A stretch of 64,000 nucleotides of DNA from Sphingopyxis yananensis (GCF_020687785.1 NZ_JAJEWI010000001.1:234959-298958), one strand, 5' to 3'. Shown: positions 1 to 9,735, counted from the first letter of the stretch. The notes: generated by a model from the letters alone, not told the origin. Numbers and translations: made by a program.

Positions 1-222
1 GGCTTGGCGCTGGTCGCGATGGGGCTGACGCATGGCATGGCCGGATGGCTGATCGGACATATCGGGCGCGCTGCGCCTATCATTGGGGTGGCGACCCGCG
101 GTCGGTGCGGACACCGAGGCAGGGCCCGCGCCAACCGGCGCGTCATCAGCAACGGCTTTTGTAGACGAAGAAGGATCGGTTACGCTGCGCCACAGTCCCA
201 CGATCTTTTTTTCCCCCGACAT
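1..222 (-). CDS. 5' part of an unrecognised protein, runs off the window
   Basis: An open frame of 74 codons reads leftward from an ATG at 222 to the window edge without a stop. It begins MSGEKKIVGLWRSV and continues as a hydrophilic, Ala/Ser/Pro-rich stretch that looks like a disordered N-terminus. An AGGTG ribosome-site-like sequence lies about 10 bases upstream. It is divergent from the secreted TPR-like gene at 700. I do not recognise the family, and the folded part would lie outside the window. The opposite strand is also open here but its product is Arg-rich and looks like a shadow. Confidence 0.45.
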   Translation of the reverse strand, partial: MSGEKKIVGLWRSVTDPSSSTKAVADDAPVGAGPASVSAPTAGRHPNDRRSAPDMSDQPSGHAMRQPHRDQRQA

Positions 223-699
223 AGTATGACACCTAAATATATGAACTGGATGCGATATTCGGACGACATCCCTGTGCCGCTAATGTTCATCATGCCATAA
301 ATGCCGCAAAAATACAGGCTTTGACCAGCAATTTACCGCAGGATTATCAAATTAATTTGCAGCCCAAATGATGTTTGGTCCACATGACATGTTCCCATAT
401 GATTTTTCAGGCTGCGCAGCCGCCACCGATCAGACGGACCCAATGGCCCAAGCTTTGCGCTATCCGCTACGCATCCACAATTCCGACCAGTTTTGCGGCG
501 CATAGAATGAAGTTCAAGCCGCAAAGCCGCTTCATCGACGAAACGGGTTCAAATTACGTTCAGACACCGGCCCGCAAATGTAAAAGTCCGTCGGCCATAT
601 TGCCTTGGCTGCAATCGGACGTTAGCCGCATTAATTGAAGCGCGGCACGTCCGGTTCAACGATCTGGGCATGGCGGCTGTATGATGAGGAGAGTTTTGA
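223..699. other. Divergent intergenic region without a recognised gene
   Basis: This 477-base spacer lies between two divergent genes and should hold both promoters. I see no convincing sigma70 boxes, RNA gene or conserved small ORF. The short frames in it have poor codon character. A GAGGAG ribosome site at about 685-690 belongs to the next gene. Confidence 0.4.
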
Positions 700-1971
700 A
701 TGTTGAACCGCTTCCGTACCTTGCCGGCCACGGCTATGGCTGCTGTATTGGGCCTCACTTTGGTTGCAGCGCCCAGCGCCGCCGACGCACGGGAAAAGCC
801 CAAGAAAGAACAGGCCGCCAAGGGTAAGCAATTAAGCCCAAGCCGTGGTTTCCAACCCATGTTGAAAAAACTGGGTGACGCGCAAAATGCCAAGGATGCC
901 GCCGCGCTGCAAGCTGCTCTGGCCGAAGCGGCTGGTGCGGCGACCTCGGCCGACGACAAATATCTGCTGGGTTTCTATCGCCTGCAACAAGGTATTATCG
1001 GCAACGATCAGGCTGTGCAGGGCCAAGGTCTGGATGAAATGCTGGACAGCGGCATGACCCCGCCTGAAAGCTTGGCCCCTTATAATTTCTTCTCTGGCCA
1101 ATTTGCGTATCAAGCGAAAAATTATGCCAAGGCCGTAACCCGTTTCGAGGCCGCCAAAGCTGCCGGTTCGACCGAAGCCGTTCTGCCTGCCTTGTTGATG
1201 GACAGCTATTTGAGCAGCGGCAATCTCGACAAGGGTTGGGAAGTGGCCCAAGCGTCGATCGCTGCGCAGCGTGCTGCTGGCCAAAAGCCATCGGACGAAT
1301 TATATGTGCGTCCGGCACAAGCCTTCCAAAATGCCAACCGCACCCCAGAATTGCTGGACGTGCTGAGCATGCGCGTCGAAGATTATCCGCAGGCCGCCGC
1401 ATGGCGTAACCTGCTGTTCATCATGCTGCGCGATGCGGGCGGTGACAAAGCGCTTAATCTGGATATCCTGCGCTTGATGCGTCAAACCAAGTCGATGACC
1501 GAACGCGCTGAATATAGCGAATATGCGGCGCTGGGCGTCGAAGCCGCGATGCCTGGCGAAGTTGTATCGGTGATCCAACAAGGCAAGGCCGCAGGTGTTA
1601 TCCCAGCCAAGGATAGCTATTTCGACGATATTTTGGAATCGCAAACCCCGCGTGCGCGTGACGATGCCAAGGCTGTTTTGCTCGATGCAGCAAAGCCTGC
1701 AACGCTCAGCAACCCGCGCGCCGCATTGGGTACCGCCGACGCGCTGGTGGCCATGGGTGAATATGCCAAGGCTATCCCATTATATCAGGCCGTTGCCACC
1801 TCCGGTAATCCGGTCGGGCAATATCGCTTGGGTGTGACCCAGTTGCTCGCTGGTCAGACGGACGCCGGCGCCGCGACCTTGGGCCAAGTGACCACCGGCC
1901 CACGCGCACGCCTCGCCAAGCTGTGGGTTGCACAGACCAAGGCAAAGGCTGCACCAGCGGCTGCCAATTAA
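700..1971 (+). CDS. Secreted TPR-like repeat protein of unknown function
   Basis: A 423-residue protein with a clear Sec signal peptide (basic start MLNRFR, hydrophobic core, probable cleavage after a VAAPSAADA-type segment near residue 30), so it should be periplasmic. The rest is Ala-rich and helical, with TPR-like pairs such as YAKAVTRFEAAKAAG near residues 142-156 and YAKAIPLYQAVATSG near 353-367. No catalytic motif is visible. The start is supported by GAGGAG about 10 bases upstream. It is monocistronic and ends in a strong terminator. A scaffold or assembly role is only an inference from the repeats. Confidence 0.8.
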   Translation: MLNRFRTLPATAMAAVLGLTLVAAPSAADAREKPKKEQAAKGKQLSPSRGFQPMLKKLGDAQNAKDAAALQAALAEAAGAATSADDKYLLGFYRLQQGIIGNDQAVQGQGLDEMLDSGMTPPESLAPYNFFSGQFAYQAKNYAKAVTRFEAAKAAGSTEAVLPALLMDSYLSSGNLDKGWEVAQASIAAQRAAGQKPSDELYVRPAQAFQNANRTPELLDVLSMRVEDYPQAAAWRNLLFIMLRDAGGDKALNLDILRLMRQTKSMTERAEYSEYAALGVEAAMPGEVVSVIQQGKAAGVIPAKDSYFDDILESQTPRARDDAKAVLLDAAKPATLSNPRAALGTADALVAMGEYAKAIPLYQAVATSGNPVGQYRLGVTQLLAGQTDAGAATLGQVTTGPRARLAKLWVAQTKAKAAPAAAN

Positions 1972-1987
1972 TTTTGCTATATCATAT

Positions 1988-2025
1988 AAAGGGGACGCTT
2001 AACCATTTGGTTAGGCGTCCCCTTT
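1988..2025 (+). terminator. Rho-independent terminator, probably bidirectional
   Basis: A 17-bp stem with one G-T wobble (left arm starts AAAGGGGACGC, right arm ends GCGTCCCCTTT) and an ATTT loop sits 16 bases after the TPR-like gene. The A-run on one side and T-run on the other suit termination of both this gene and the convergent Lrp-type gene. Confidence 0.85.
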
Positions 2026-2074
2026 ATTATGTCACAAAATAAGAAGGCAAAGGCTGGTCCAGCCTCGGCATATA

Positions 2075-2548
2075 TTATGCGTCGACCGGTATGCCCGCCA
2101 ATTGTTTTGCAGTGCGAATGGTCAGCGATGTTTTCACGCTGGTGACATTGGGGGCAGAGGTCAAATGCGCGGTCAGAAAGGCTTGAAAACTTTGCAAATC
2201 GCGCGCCACGACCTTCAACAAAAAGTCAATTTCGCCGTTCAGCATATAGCATTCCCGCACTTCTGGCAGGGTGCCAATATAATCTTCAAATGTCTTCAGA
2301 TCAGATTCGGCCTGACTGCGCAGGCTGACCATCGCAAAAACAGTGATGCCATAACCCAATTTGGCGGGGTCCAGATCCGCATGATAGGACCGAATCACAC
2401 CTGCTTCTTCCAACGCGCGAACACGGCGAAGACAGGGCGGTGCCGTCAATCCGACCATGTGAGCGAGCTCCACATTCGTCATGCGTCCGTCTTTTTGCAG
2501 TTCGCTGAGAATCTGAAGATCGATATCATCGAATTTTTGAGAGGCCAT
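2075..2548 (-). CDS. Lrp/AsnC family transcriptional regulator
   Basis: A 157-residue protein of the usual Lrp/AsnC length. An N-terminal winged HTH (residues about 1-60, with LSELQKDGRMTNVELAHMVG and the recognition segment PPCLRRVRALEEAGVI) is followed by the RAM/AsnC ligand-binding domain ending near KTSLTIRTAKQLAGIPV. The ATG at 2548 (MASQKFDDIDLQ) gives the family-typical N-terminus; the frame stays open for 27 more upstream codons but that extension does not look like protein. The family binds amino acids and forms octamers. No transporter or amino acid enzyme is adjacent, so the regulated target cannot be read from context. Confidence 0.9.
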   Translation of the reverse strand: MASQKFDDIDLQILSELQKDGRMTNVELAHMVGLTAPPCLRRVRALEEAGVIRSYHADLDPAKLGYGITVFAMVSLRSQAESDLKTFEDYIGTLPEVRECYMLNGEIDFLLKVVARDLQSFQAFLTAHLTSAPNVTSVKTSLTIRTAKQLAGIPVDA

Positions 2549-2717
2549 ATATATAATATCCGCTATGCTAATTTTACTGTAGTATAATAATGTTTCAGGC
2601 GAATGCAATTGTTCCACATAAACGCGCAAGGAATTTATTCCCTTTTGCGGGCGGAAAAACCAGCCTGATCAATAAGCTAAACACCAACACGGCAATATCC
2701 GCAGGAGCAGATTTCGC

Positions 2718-4868
2718 GTGACGGCCAATATGATGATCGCGACGATTTTACAGCGCGACCCGCAGAACCTGCGGGAATGCATCGCTATGTGGCGTCAATT
2801 GAGCGATATCGTTGCCCAGCGCGGAATGCAATTAAATCAATACGAAATACAACAAAGTTTGCGCACTTTGGCGCGTTTGCGAAACAAAGTGCCAGAACAT
2901 GTCCGGCGCGACACGGCTTTGTCCGTCGCGCATCACGGACGTTTTGCGCCCTTGGTGGCCTTATATGCCAATGATACCGTTATGGTCGCGGCGGCCATGC
3001 TGCAAAATGCCCATTTGCCCACCGACGACTGGCTCGCTTTGCTGCCCGCCACCAATGATGTGGCGCGTTCCATATTGACTGGGCGAACGGACCTGCACCC
3101 CCGCGTGCGGCGCGCATTGGAAAGCCTTGGGGCAGGGGCTATGGCCTTGCCGCCCGCCCATGTGGCCAGCATAGAGGTCGCGGAAAAGGCGCAATGTAAA
3201 GCCGCCCCCCCCAATGCCTATTTTGCGGACGAGCGGCCCATATTGGCCCGGCAAAGCAACTGGTTTCGCAGCGGCGTCGCAGCCGCAACGCATGATGCGG
3301 CGGCAGATGTCGCTGCCCAACCAACACGCCCTCTGTTATCGTCGGTGCAGGGTGATCGGGTGGCAGCCCCAGACCAAGCAGATATAGTACAGGCAGGCGT
3401 GCCAGTTGGCCGCGCTGCGCCTTCATCGGATTATGACGAAGCCGACATCAGTGCCAACAGCCCCATCAGCGAACTTGTGCGGCGCATTGATCGTTTTCAA
3501 TCTTCCAAACCCAACTCGTCACTATCCCCCGGAGTGGCCAAGGCTCCGTCTGTCAGCATAGCGCCAGACAGGAAGGCGGTGGAAATTTCAGCGCCCGCCC
3601 CAATGGCGTCCCCAGCGGCGTCAACAGCGGCAAACACCCCATCCCCCACAGAGGATGGGATATCCGACGACATCTTATCCGCGATCAAAGCCATTGAAGC
3701 CCTGATCCGCAGCAAATTGGCTGACACTGGTAAGTCCCATGCCCCTGTGGGTAACATGGCAGAAAGCGGTCCACTGCCACCGCTGAAGCCGACCGACACC
3801 CCACCCAAGCTAGCCCCCACCCAGTTTCGCTTTCACATCAATAGCGACGGGTTGATCGACCAAGTAGACGGTGTATCGCCCGCGCTGGTTATCGGAATGT
3901 CCATTGTCGACGCGGCAACGGGGGTGATTCCGGGCACCGATGCCGCCGCAGCAGGGGCGTTTCGTCAACGGGCAGAGATACTCCACTCCCGTATATATTT
4001 GGGCGGCAAAACGGATGCGGCTGGCGAATGGCTTTTTTCCGCTGAGCCGATATTCGACAAAAGAAGCGGGCAGTTTCAGGGTTATAGCGCCATCGCCCGA
4101 CGCCCGCTTCGCCGTGACCGGCCCTATGGCCAATCCGATCGGCCAGAAGCCAGCGACAGTATTCGCCAGTTCATCCACGAATTGCGCAGCCCCTTAAATG
4201 CCATTTCAGGCTTTGCCCAGATTATTTCTGGCCAAATCTTTGGTCCGGTTAGCGACTCTTACCGCGTGATGGCGGACAGCATCATCGAGGATGCCGCCAG
4301 CGTCCAAAGCACGATTGAGGATTTGGATGCCGCCAATGCTCAGGCGGAGGTTCGCAAGACCATGCTGTCAGAGCATAGCGACATTGTCGATATTGCCGAT
4401 GTGGTCGATTTTGTCGTCAAGGATTTGCAGCCGTTGCTGGCGGATCAGGGTGTCGGCCTTAACATCACCCAAGAAGGCGGTCCTTTCCTTACGCGCACCG
4501 ACCTAGGGAATGCGCGCCGGATGATTGGCCGCTTGCTTACGGCGTTGATCGACGTGTCGGAAAGTGAAAGCTTGATGGTTGGGCAATTGATTGCCGACCT
4601 CACTGCCAGCGACGTGATGCAATTGCGCATCGTGCGGCCATCCACCATAAGATTTGCGTCAGCCGAGCAGTTGCTCGATCCCGGCTATAGCCCAGAAGGC
4701 GAGGCACCCGCCGCAGATATTCTCAGCCTTGGTTTTTCGCTGCGTTTGGTCGGCAGCCTCGCGGCCAGCAACGGCGGAGCATTAGACATCACGCCCAGTG
4801 CCATCGCCTTGCACTTGCCATTGGCGACGTCTGATGCGTCCCAAGAGAAAAATATTCGCAGCAATTAA
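2718..4868 (+). CDS. Large histidine kinase-like protein with degenerate ATP-binding domain
   Basis: A 716-residue cytoplasmic protein without membrane segments. Residues about 1-150 are helical and resemble a DUF2336-like repeat region (tentative). A long Pro/Ala-rich linker follows, then a PAS-like segment near 375-465. A dimerisation/H-box helix contains FIHELRSPLNAISG with the candidate phospho-His at residue 487. The C-terminal part has the outline of a HATPase (LSLGFSLRLVGSLAASNGG resembles a G2 region), but the N-box Asn is replaced (LLTALID) and no DxGxG G1 box is visible. It starts at GTG 2718 with a GGAG site just upstream. No response regulator is adjacent. It may bind a partner rather than phosphorylate it. 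Confidence 0.75.
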   Translation: MTANMMIATILQRDPQNLRECIAMWRQLSDIVAQRGMQLNQYEIQQSLRTLARLRNKVPEHVRRDTALSVAHHGRFAPLVALYANDTVMVAAAMLQNAHLPTDDWLALLPATNDVARSILTGRTDLHPRVRRALESLGAGAMALPPAHVASIEVAEKAQCKAAPPNAYFADERPILARQSNWFRSGVAAATHDAAADVAAQPTRPLLSSVQGDRVAAPDQADIVQAGVPVGRAAPSSDYDEADISANSPISELVRRIDRFQSSKPNSSLSPGVAKAPSVSIAPDRKAVEISAPAPMASPAASTAANTPSPTEDGISDDILSAIKAIEALIRSKLADTGKSHAPVGNMAESGPLPPLKPTDTPPKLAPTQFRFHINSDGLIDQVDGVSPALVIGMSIVDAATGVIPGTDAAAAGAFRQRAEILHSRIYLGGKTDAAGEWLFSAEPIFDKRSGQFQGYSAIARRPLRRDRPYGQSDRPEASDSIRQFIHELRSPLNAISGFAQIISGQIFGPVSDSYRVMADSIIEDAASVQSTIEDLDAANAQAEVRKTMLSEHSDIVDIADVVDFVVKDLQPLLADQGVGLNITQEGGPFLTRTDLGNARRMIGRLLTALIDVSESESLMVGQLIADLTASDVMQLRIVRPSTIRFASAEQLLDPGYSPEGEAPAADILSLGFSLRLVGSLAASNGGALDITPSAIALHLPLATSDASQEKNIRSN

Positions 4869-5122
4869 TGGGCCACGGCTATGCCGAGGCCGCACACGTG
4901 CGGGCTAGAGCAATGAAGGGAAGTGGGGCCTATGCTGCCATGGATGTGCACATCATCATGATGGCTTGTCGCACACCAATATGGGACGCCCCGTGTCATC
5001 CAGTTGGACGTCATCCTGTCGGACGCTGATGGCTGGGCCTATCGCACCATGATGGTTGCAAGATCCCCCATTGCCGACAAAGGCAATGACGAAATTCATG
5101 ATGTGAATTTTGGATTTTGAAG

Positions 5123-5199
<77 letters not shown>

Positions 5200-5661
5200 A
5201 ACCGGAGTGTCTACCGTTTCATGCGAAACGTGAGTGTGTCATAAGGCGTTTGCCGGTTATGTAAAGGGAGATTTCATCCCTTCCTTACCTTTTATTTGAT
5301 GTTTGGGACATCAAATCGCCTGTGCTTTTCGTCATAGTCTTTGAAAGATCTATGCTAATGAAAAGCGTTTTATATCTGAGCGATGCGATGCTTCGCCCTG
5401 ACGAGAGGGCCACTAGACTGTGCGCGTCGGGGTGTCAACTGGCTTAGTTCCTAAAAATATAAAAAATCATTTCGGCTGCGATAAAATTTAGCAGTGAAAC
5501 AAAAGGACTATACGCTCACCACGCCCAAATGCCCGCACTAGAGGGGCTAATCCAGCACTGCGACAGGCTACGATAGAGGGCGGGTAGGGGCTGCCCCCAT
5601 CTCTCCCGCCCCATATCAATCTATGACGCCTATATCCGCGTCCATTCACGCATAGCCCTGA
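5200..5661. other. Gene-free stretch with small hairpins
   Basis: No coding frame is convincing in these 462 bases. A 9-bp hairpin (ATTTGATGT, loop TTGGG, ACATCAAAT) lies at 5294-5316 and a GTTTC/GAAAC pair at 5217-5230. The region should hold the tRNA-Pro promoter (the tRNA is read leftward). The purpose of the hairpins is unknown. Confidence 0.4.
5578..5611 (-). terminator. GC-rich hairpin after the phosphatase gene
   Basis: GGGCGGG at 5578-5584 pairs with CCCGCCC at 5605-5611 and encloses a second GGGG/CCCC pair. It is 50 bases beyond the phosphatase stop codon. It has no T-run, so termination is likely but not certain. Confidence 0.4.
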
Positions 5662-6579
5662 TTACACTTGTTGGTCCGACAGCAAACGATTTTTCAACTG
5701 CTGAATGGTAGCTGCATCCAGCCCCAAAGCATTTTGGGCATAATTTTCCATAGACCCAAATTGCACGCCGACTTCATGGAATGCCGCCTCGATAAATTCG
5801 GGACGAACCGTCATCACATCTTCCAGATGCTGTGCGACGAATGTGGGGTTTGCGGCTTTGACCATTGCCAAAGTGCGTTTATTTTTCTCAGCCAAATATT
5901 GATTGCTGGCCATATAATCTTTGACAATTTCTGCGCGGGACACGCCAAGCAGGGACAATATCACCGCGCTCGCCCATCCGGTGCGGTCTTTGCCAGCAGT
6001 GCAGTGGTAAACCAATGCATCGTCACCATAAGCGACCTTCTTTATCAACTCGGCATAGGAATGACGCGCGGACGCGACATTCACAAAGTCGCGATTGGCC
6101 TCGATCAACATTTTCGCGCCTTCGCCCGCAGCGATTTTGGCCATGGCAGAGCGCATATCGCCGCCAATGCTGCCTTCGGCATCTTTGGCCACGTCCAAAA
6201 CCATATGCGTGACGCCCGCTGGAACCCGATCCGGTTCATGGCTCCGCTCGCTTTGCGTGCGCAGATCAACGATGGTCCCGACATTCAAGGCCAGCATGCG
6301 GCCAAGGTCGTCATCGGACAAGCGGTCCAATTGATCGGACCGATACAAAATACCCGTTTTGACCCATTGCCCATTTTCTGTTCGGTGGCCGCCCGCATCG
6401 CGGAAGTTGGCCGCATTGCTGAGCAACGCCGACTTTGCTTCACCCGCCGTGGCCGGTTGGGCCACTAGGGCAGCTTGAACCAAGGGCTTGGCAACCTCTG
6501 CCGCGCTAAGCTGCGACCATCCACCAAGGGCCAAACCAAGCGTCAAGCCGCTTCTCAATATCACCATAGTCGATTTCAT
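5662..6579 (-). CDS. Secreted tyrosine/serine protein phosphatase-like protein
   Basis: A 305-residue protein of the Tyr_phosphatase3 type. An N-terminal signal peptide (MKSTMVILRSGLTLGLALGG, cleavage probably after LSAAEVA) predicts export. The signature AANFRDAGGHRT lies near residues 56-67 and the catalytic CX5R loop is HCTAGKDRTG (Cys nucleophile, Arg for phosphate), followed by the helix typical of this family. The start is preceded by AGGAGGGG, which overlaps the stop of the SDR gene 12 bases upstream, so the two are probably co-translated. Members of the family hydrolyse phospho-Tyr, phospho-Ser or phosphoinositides; the substrate here is unknown. Its place behind a TonB receptor and an SDR suggests use on an imported phosphorylated compound, which is inference. 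Confidence 0.85.
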   Translation of the reverse strand: MKSTMVILRSGLTLGLALGGWSQLSAAEVAKPLVQAALVAQPATAGEAKSALLSNAANFRDAGGHRTENGQWVKTGILYRSDQLDRLSDDDLGRMLALNVGTIVDLRTQSERSHEPDRVPAGVTHMVLDVAKDAEGSIGGDMRSAMAKIAAGEGAKMLIEANRDFVNVASARHSYAELIKKVAYGDDALVYHCTAGKDRTGWASAVILSLLGVSRAEIVKDYMASNQYLAEKNKRTLAMVKAANPTFVAQHLEDVMTVRPEFIEAAFHEVGVQFGSMENYAQNALGLDAATIQQLKNRLLSDQQV

Positions 6580-6591
6580 GATTTTCCCCTC

Positions 6592-7374
6592 CTAGCCGCG
6601 CTGCGAACTGATATTTCCGCCATCCACGACGATTTCGGCGGCGGTCAAATAACTGGCTTCGGTGGACAGCAAAAAGCGAACGACACGTCCGATTTCTTCC
6701 GGCGCACCCAAACGTTCTAACAAGATTCTTTTTTCAAAATAGCCGTCTGGCAAATGATCAACCGCTGGCTGCATCATAGGGGTCAATATCTGGCCAGGTG
6801 AAACGGAGTTGATCCGAATGCCGTCATGGGCCAGTCGGTCGGCCATCGAGCGAACGAGCGACAGCATGCCGCCCTTTGCGGCACTGTAAATCGGGTTAAC
6901 CGCATTGCCCAATGTCGCATTGATCGACGTGATGGCAACCACAGCAGAATGGGGCTGAGCCGAAAAATCTGGCAGCAGGTCGCGGACCAAAATAGCGAGC
7001 GGGCGAAGATGGGTGTCGATGCCCGCAGCCCAGCTTTCTTCGGTGATACCGTCCACAGATGCTTGATCGACAATCCCCGCGGCATGAACCAAGCCGCCAA
7101 TGGGGCCCAATGCCTTACGTGTCTTGTCGATGGAGTCCGAATAGCCTGCCAGCTCCCGCAAATCGATGGCTTCGGCATGGGTGGCAACGCCGAAATCAGC
7201 GTGAATATTTTTTGCGGCTTCAGCGGCGCGGTCGCCGTTGATGTCCCAAATGGCGACCGGACGCCCGACCGCGGCCAAGGCTTGGGCGCACGCATAGCCG
7301 ATCCCCGACGCGCCGCCAGTGATCAGAACAGGGGTGTTTGGCAAATTCAATGAGGGGGTAAGCGCATGCGTCAT
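6592..7374 (-). CDS. Short-chain dehydrogenase/reductase (SDR)
   Basis: A 260-residue classical SDR. The Rossmann dinucleotide motif is TGGASGIGYACAQ near residues 19-31, the catalytic YxxxK is YSAAKGG near 160, and the C-terminus carries the usual AEIVVDGG. An acidic residue after beta-2 (IWDINGD) favours NAD over NADP. It belongs to a minus-strand series TonB receptor - SDR - phosphatase; 12 bases separate it from the phosphatase and 137 from the receptor. The substrate is not predictable; the context suggests an alcohol/ketone step in breakdown of a compound imported by the receptor. Confidence 0.88.
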   Translation of the reverse strand: MTHALTPSLNLPNTPVLITGGASGIGYACAQALAAVGRPVAIWDINGDRAAEAAKNIHADFGVATHAEAIDLRELAGYSDSIDKTRKALGPIGGLVHAAGIVDQASVDGITEESWAAGIDTHLRPLAILVRDLLPDFSAQPHSAVVAITSINATLGNAVNPIYSAAKGGMLSLVRSMADRLAHDGIRINSVSPGQILTPMMQPAVDHLPDGYFEKRILLERLGAPEEIGRVVRFLLSTEASYLTAAEIVVDGGNISSQRG

Positions 7375-7462
7375 GCGAAGGACATCCTTTTTTATATTTT
7401 TTCAGTAAGTTATTTGTTGGAATTGGCAGGCCTTATGCAACATTTGTTGCAGTCCACAATGT

Positions 7463-7492
7463 CACTGGGCCGCACCGCGATGCGGCCTAGTG
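7463..7492 (-). terminator. Hairpin between TonB receptor and SDR genes
   Basis: A 12-bp stem with one wobble (CACTGGGCCGCA, loop CCGCGA, TGCGGCCTAGTG) follows the receptor stop codon. There is no T-run, so it may act as an attenuator or as an mRNA 3' stabiliser rather than a full stop. A second small hairpin, GCAAC-ATTT-GTTGC, lies just downstream at 7437-7450. Confidence 0.45.
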
Positions 7493-7511
7493 ATAGGATG
7501 GCCAATGGTGA

Positions 7512-9689
7512 TTAGAATTCAAACGACAAATCTAGTCCATAAGTACGCGGGTCACCAAATAATGCCGCAGGTGCACCGACGTTGAACTGCATCGTATAAT
7601 ATTGCTTGTCGGTCAGATTGCGGCCCCATGCTGACAAGCGCAAGCCGTCCAGCCCAGGGATTTCCGTCAAAGACAAGCGTGCATTGAGCAGTCCATAGTC
7701 GCCCGTAATATATTTTCCGGAACTGATGGTGGCGCTGGTATACACCTTACTTTGCATTGTATAATTTATATTGGCCGCCAATGTGCCGATCGGTAGATCA
7801 TATATTTCATAATTGGCTTCGACGGCCAAGCTATGCTTGGGCGCAAGGTTAAAACGGAATTTTGATGAAATATCTTTTCCGGTTGCATCCAATATTTCGT
7901 CATATTGCGGGTCAAGATATCCGTAATTCAGACTGAAACGAAGGCCCTTTGTCGGAACCAATGTTAGATCAGCTTCGACGCCTTTAATGGTTGCTTTACC
8001 AGCATTTAATACGTCCGTAATCCGAATATTATCGGGATCGGACTGAACATTCACCTGAATGTCATTATATTTGGCTAGAAAGCTTGCGATATTGAAACGT
8101 AGCTTATTGTCCAGCCATTGGCTTTTAAGTCCCGCTTCATAGGACCAAAGGGACTCGGCACCAAAGCCCCGATCGAATGCTTCAATGCTGCTGGCGCGGG
8201 TATTATAGCCGCCCGATTTATACCCCCTGACAACTTTGCCATAGATGTTCACATGATCGGCAAGGTCATAAGCAACAACCAAGCTTGGGCTAAAGTCCTT
8301 AAATTTCCGGCTGCCGTCACCAATGGCGGGATCGTCAATGATAGATCCGCCATCTTTTTGCGTTTTCTTGAACATCATCGCTTCACGCTTATCCCAGCTG
8401 TGGCGCGCACCGGCGGTGATGTGAAGACGCGAATCTGCCCATTCGGGGCTATATGTCACTTGACTAAAGAGCGCGAAGGAACGGTTGGAAATTGGCGTTG
8501 TGGTAAAGGTTCTGGTGGCCCTTGATGTGGTGTAGCTGTTGCTAAAATTGCTTCCATCCTCTGAAAACCAGTACAAACCAGCGACATAATTTATTTCGCC
8601 ATTGGCTGTGTCGCCAACCAGCTGGATTTCTTGGCTCCATTGCTTCTGATGCGCGTTGCTCTGATTTTTTTGGAAGGGGGCCGGGCCCGTGATCCCAGAC
8701 AAATAGTCCTGATTTTGAAAGTTGCGCAATTTGCGGTGCGCGGTGATGGAACGAACGGTCAGCGCGTCCCCAACGTCCCACTCGGCGGTCAGGCTGTGAC
8801 CTTGTGACACCACTTCGTTGGGTAACAAGTCGCGCACATGCTCACTGCCCGCAACCGGACAGTCCGCTTTCAATGGGTAAAGCGGAGAGAAAGCCAGAAA
8901 AGCTGGCGTGTCGTCAATATTGGACCGATCATAGCTGTAGCGCAAATTAAACGCATCGCTGGGTTGCCAATAAATGTCGGCCCGCATCGCTTCACGGCGT
9001 TTGTCACCCCAGCGATCAACACCCGTCCCAAGGTTTTTCACAAAGCCATCTTGGCGAATATTGGCATAGGACAGGCGGGCAGCCAGTGTCTCGCCCATAG
9101 GAATATTGACGGCCGCTTTATAGCGGCGATTGTTGAGGTTTCCGACAGTCGCCTGAAGCTTTGCGCCAAAGTCACCCAATTCGGGCTTGCGGGTCACAAA
9201 GTTGATCGCACCGCCGGTGGCATTGCGCCCATATAATGTCCCTTGCGGACCGCGTAGCACCTCAACACGTTCCAATTCGGCAACCTCAAGGGCTTGGCCT
9301 TGGCTGCGGGCGACGTAGACTCCGTCCATGTAGACGGCAACGCTGCCATCCTGCGTGATCTGGTCATCCGCCAGTCCGACACCGCGCATGAAAATTTGGG
9401 TGGTGGATGCGCTGTTGGGGTGGGGCGTTAGCTGCAAATTGGGAACATGCGACCGTAAATCGACAAGCCCAGAAATCCCCTTGGTCGCCAGACCTTCGCT
9501 ACCAAAAACGGCCAGGGAAATAGGCGTGTCTTGCAAGGATTCTTCGCGCTTTTGCGCGGTAACGATAATCTCTTCTAGGCCGCCATCAGGGGCTGTTTCT
9601 TGCGCCATCGCGGGCGTGATTGCGATGCTGGCCGATGCACCCATCAACATGATTTTATAAACGGACGTGAAATCCAAACGCACGGACAT
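7512..9689 (-). CDS. TonB-dependent outer membrane receptor
   Basis: A 725-residue TonB-dependent receptor. A signal peptide ending AMAQE is followed by the TonB box EEIIVTAQKREESLQDTP, a plug domain (RSHVPNLQLTPHPN, FMRGVG, VYMDGVYVARSQG, EVLRGPQGTLYGRNATGG) and a 22-strand-type beta barrel ending in the aromatic residue of DLSFEF. Members of this plug subtype in sphingomonads often import organic compounds rather than siderophores. The ATG at 9689 is preferred because GGGAGAGAGGGG lies directly before it; an in-frame ATG at 9707 would place that site inside the gene. It is divergent from a TetR gene with operator-like palindromes between them, so it is probably ligand-induced. Confidence 0.92.
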   Translation of the reverse strand: MSVRLDFTSVYKIMLMGASASIAITPAMAQETAPDGGLEEIIVTAQKREESLQDTPISLAVFGSEGLATKGISGLVDLRSHVPNLQLTPHPNSASTTQIFMRGVGLADDQITQDGSVAVYMDGVYVARSQGQALEVAELERVEVLRGPQGTLYGRNATGGAINFVTRKPELGDFGAKLQATVGNLNNRRYKAAVNIPMGETLAARLSYANIRQDGFVKNLGTGVDRWGDKRREAMRADIYWQPSDAFNLRYSYDRSNIDDTPAFLAFSPLYPLKADCPVAGSEHVRDLLPNEVVSQGHSLTAEWDVGDALTVRSITAHRKLRNFQNQDYLSGITGPAPFQKNQSNAHQKQWSQEIQLVGDTANGEINYVAGLYWFSEDGSNFSNSYTTSRATRTFTTTPISNRSFALFSQVTYSPEWADSRLHITAGARHSWDKREAMMFKKTQKDGGSIIDDPAIGDGSRKFKDFSPSLVVAYDLADHVNIYGKVVRGYKSGGYNTRASSIEAFDRGFGAESLWSYEAGLKSQWLDNKLRFNIASFLAKYNDIQVNVQSDPDNIRITDVLNAGKATIKGVEADLTLVPTKGLRFSLNYGYLDPQYDEILDATGKDISSKFRFNLAPKHSLAVEANYEIYDLPIGTLAANINYTMQSKVYTSATISSGKYITGDYGLLNARLSLTEIPGLDGLRLSAWGRNLTDKQYYTMQFNVGAPAALFGDPRTYGLDLSFEF

Positions 9690-9712
9690 CCCCTCTCTCC
9701 CTGACATGAATG

Positions 9713-9735
9713 GGTAGGTGTGTTACCTGCCTACC
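9713..9735. promoter_or_regulatory. Inverted repeat, candidate TetR operator 1
   Basis: GGTAGG (9713-9718) and CCTACC (9730-9735) form a 6-bp inverted repeat separated by 11 bases. It lies immediately upstream of the receptor gene start and shares the GGTAG/CTACC half-site with the second palindrome at 9747-9770. Position and symmetry fit repression by the adjacent TetR protein. Confidence 0.55.
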
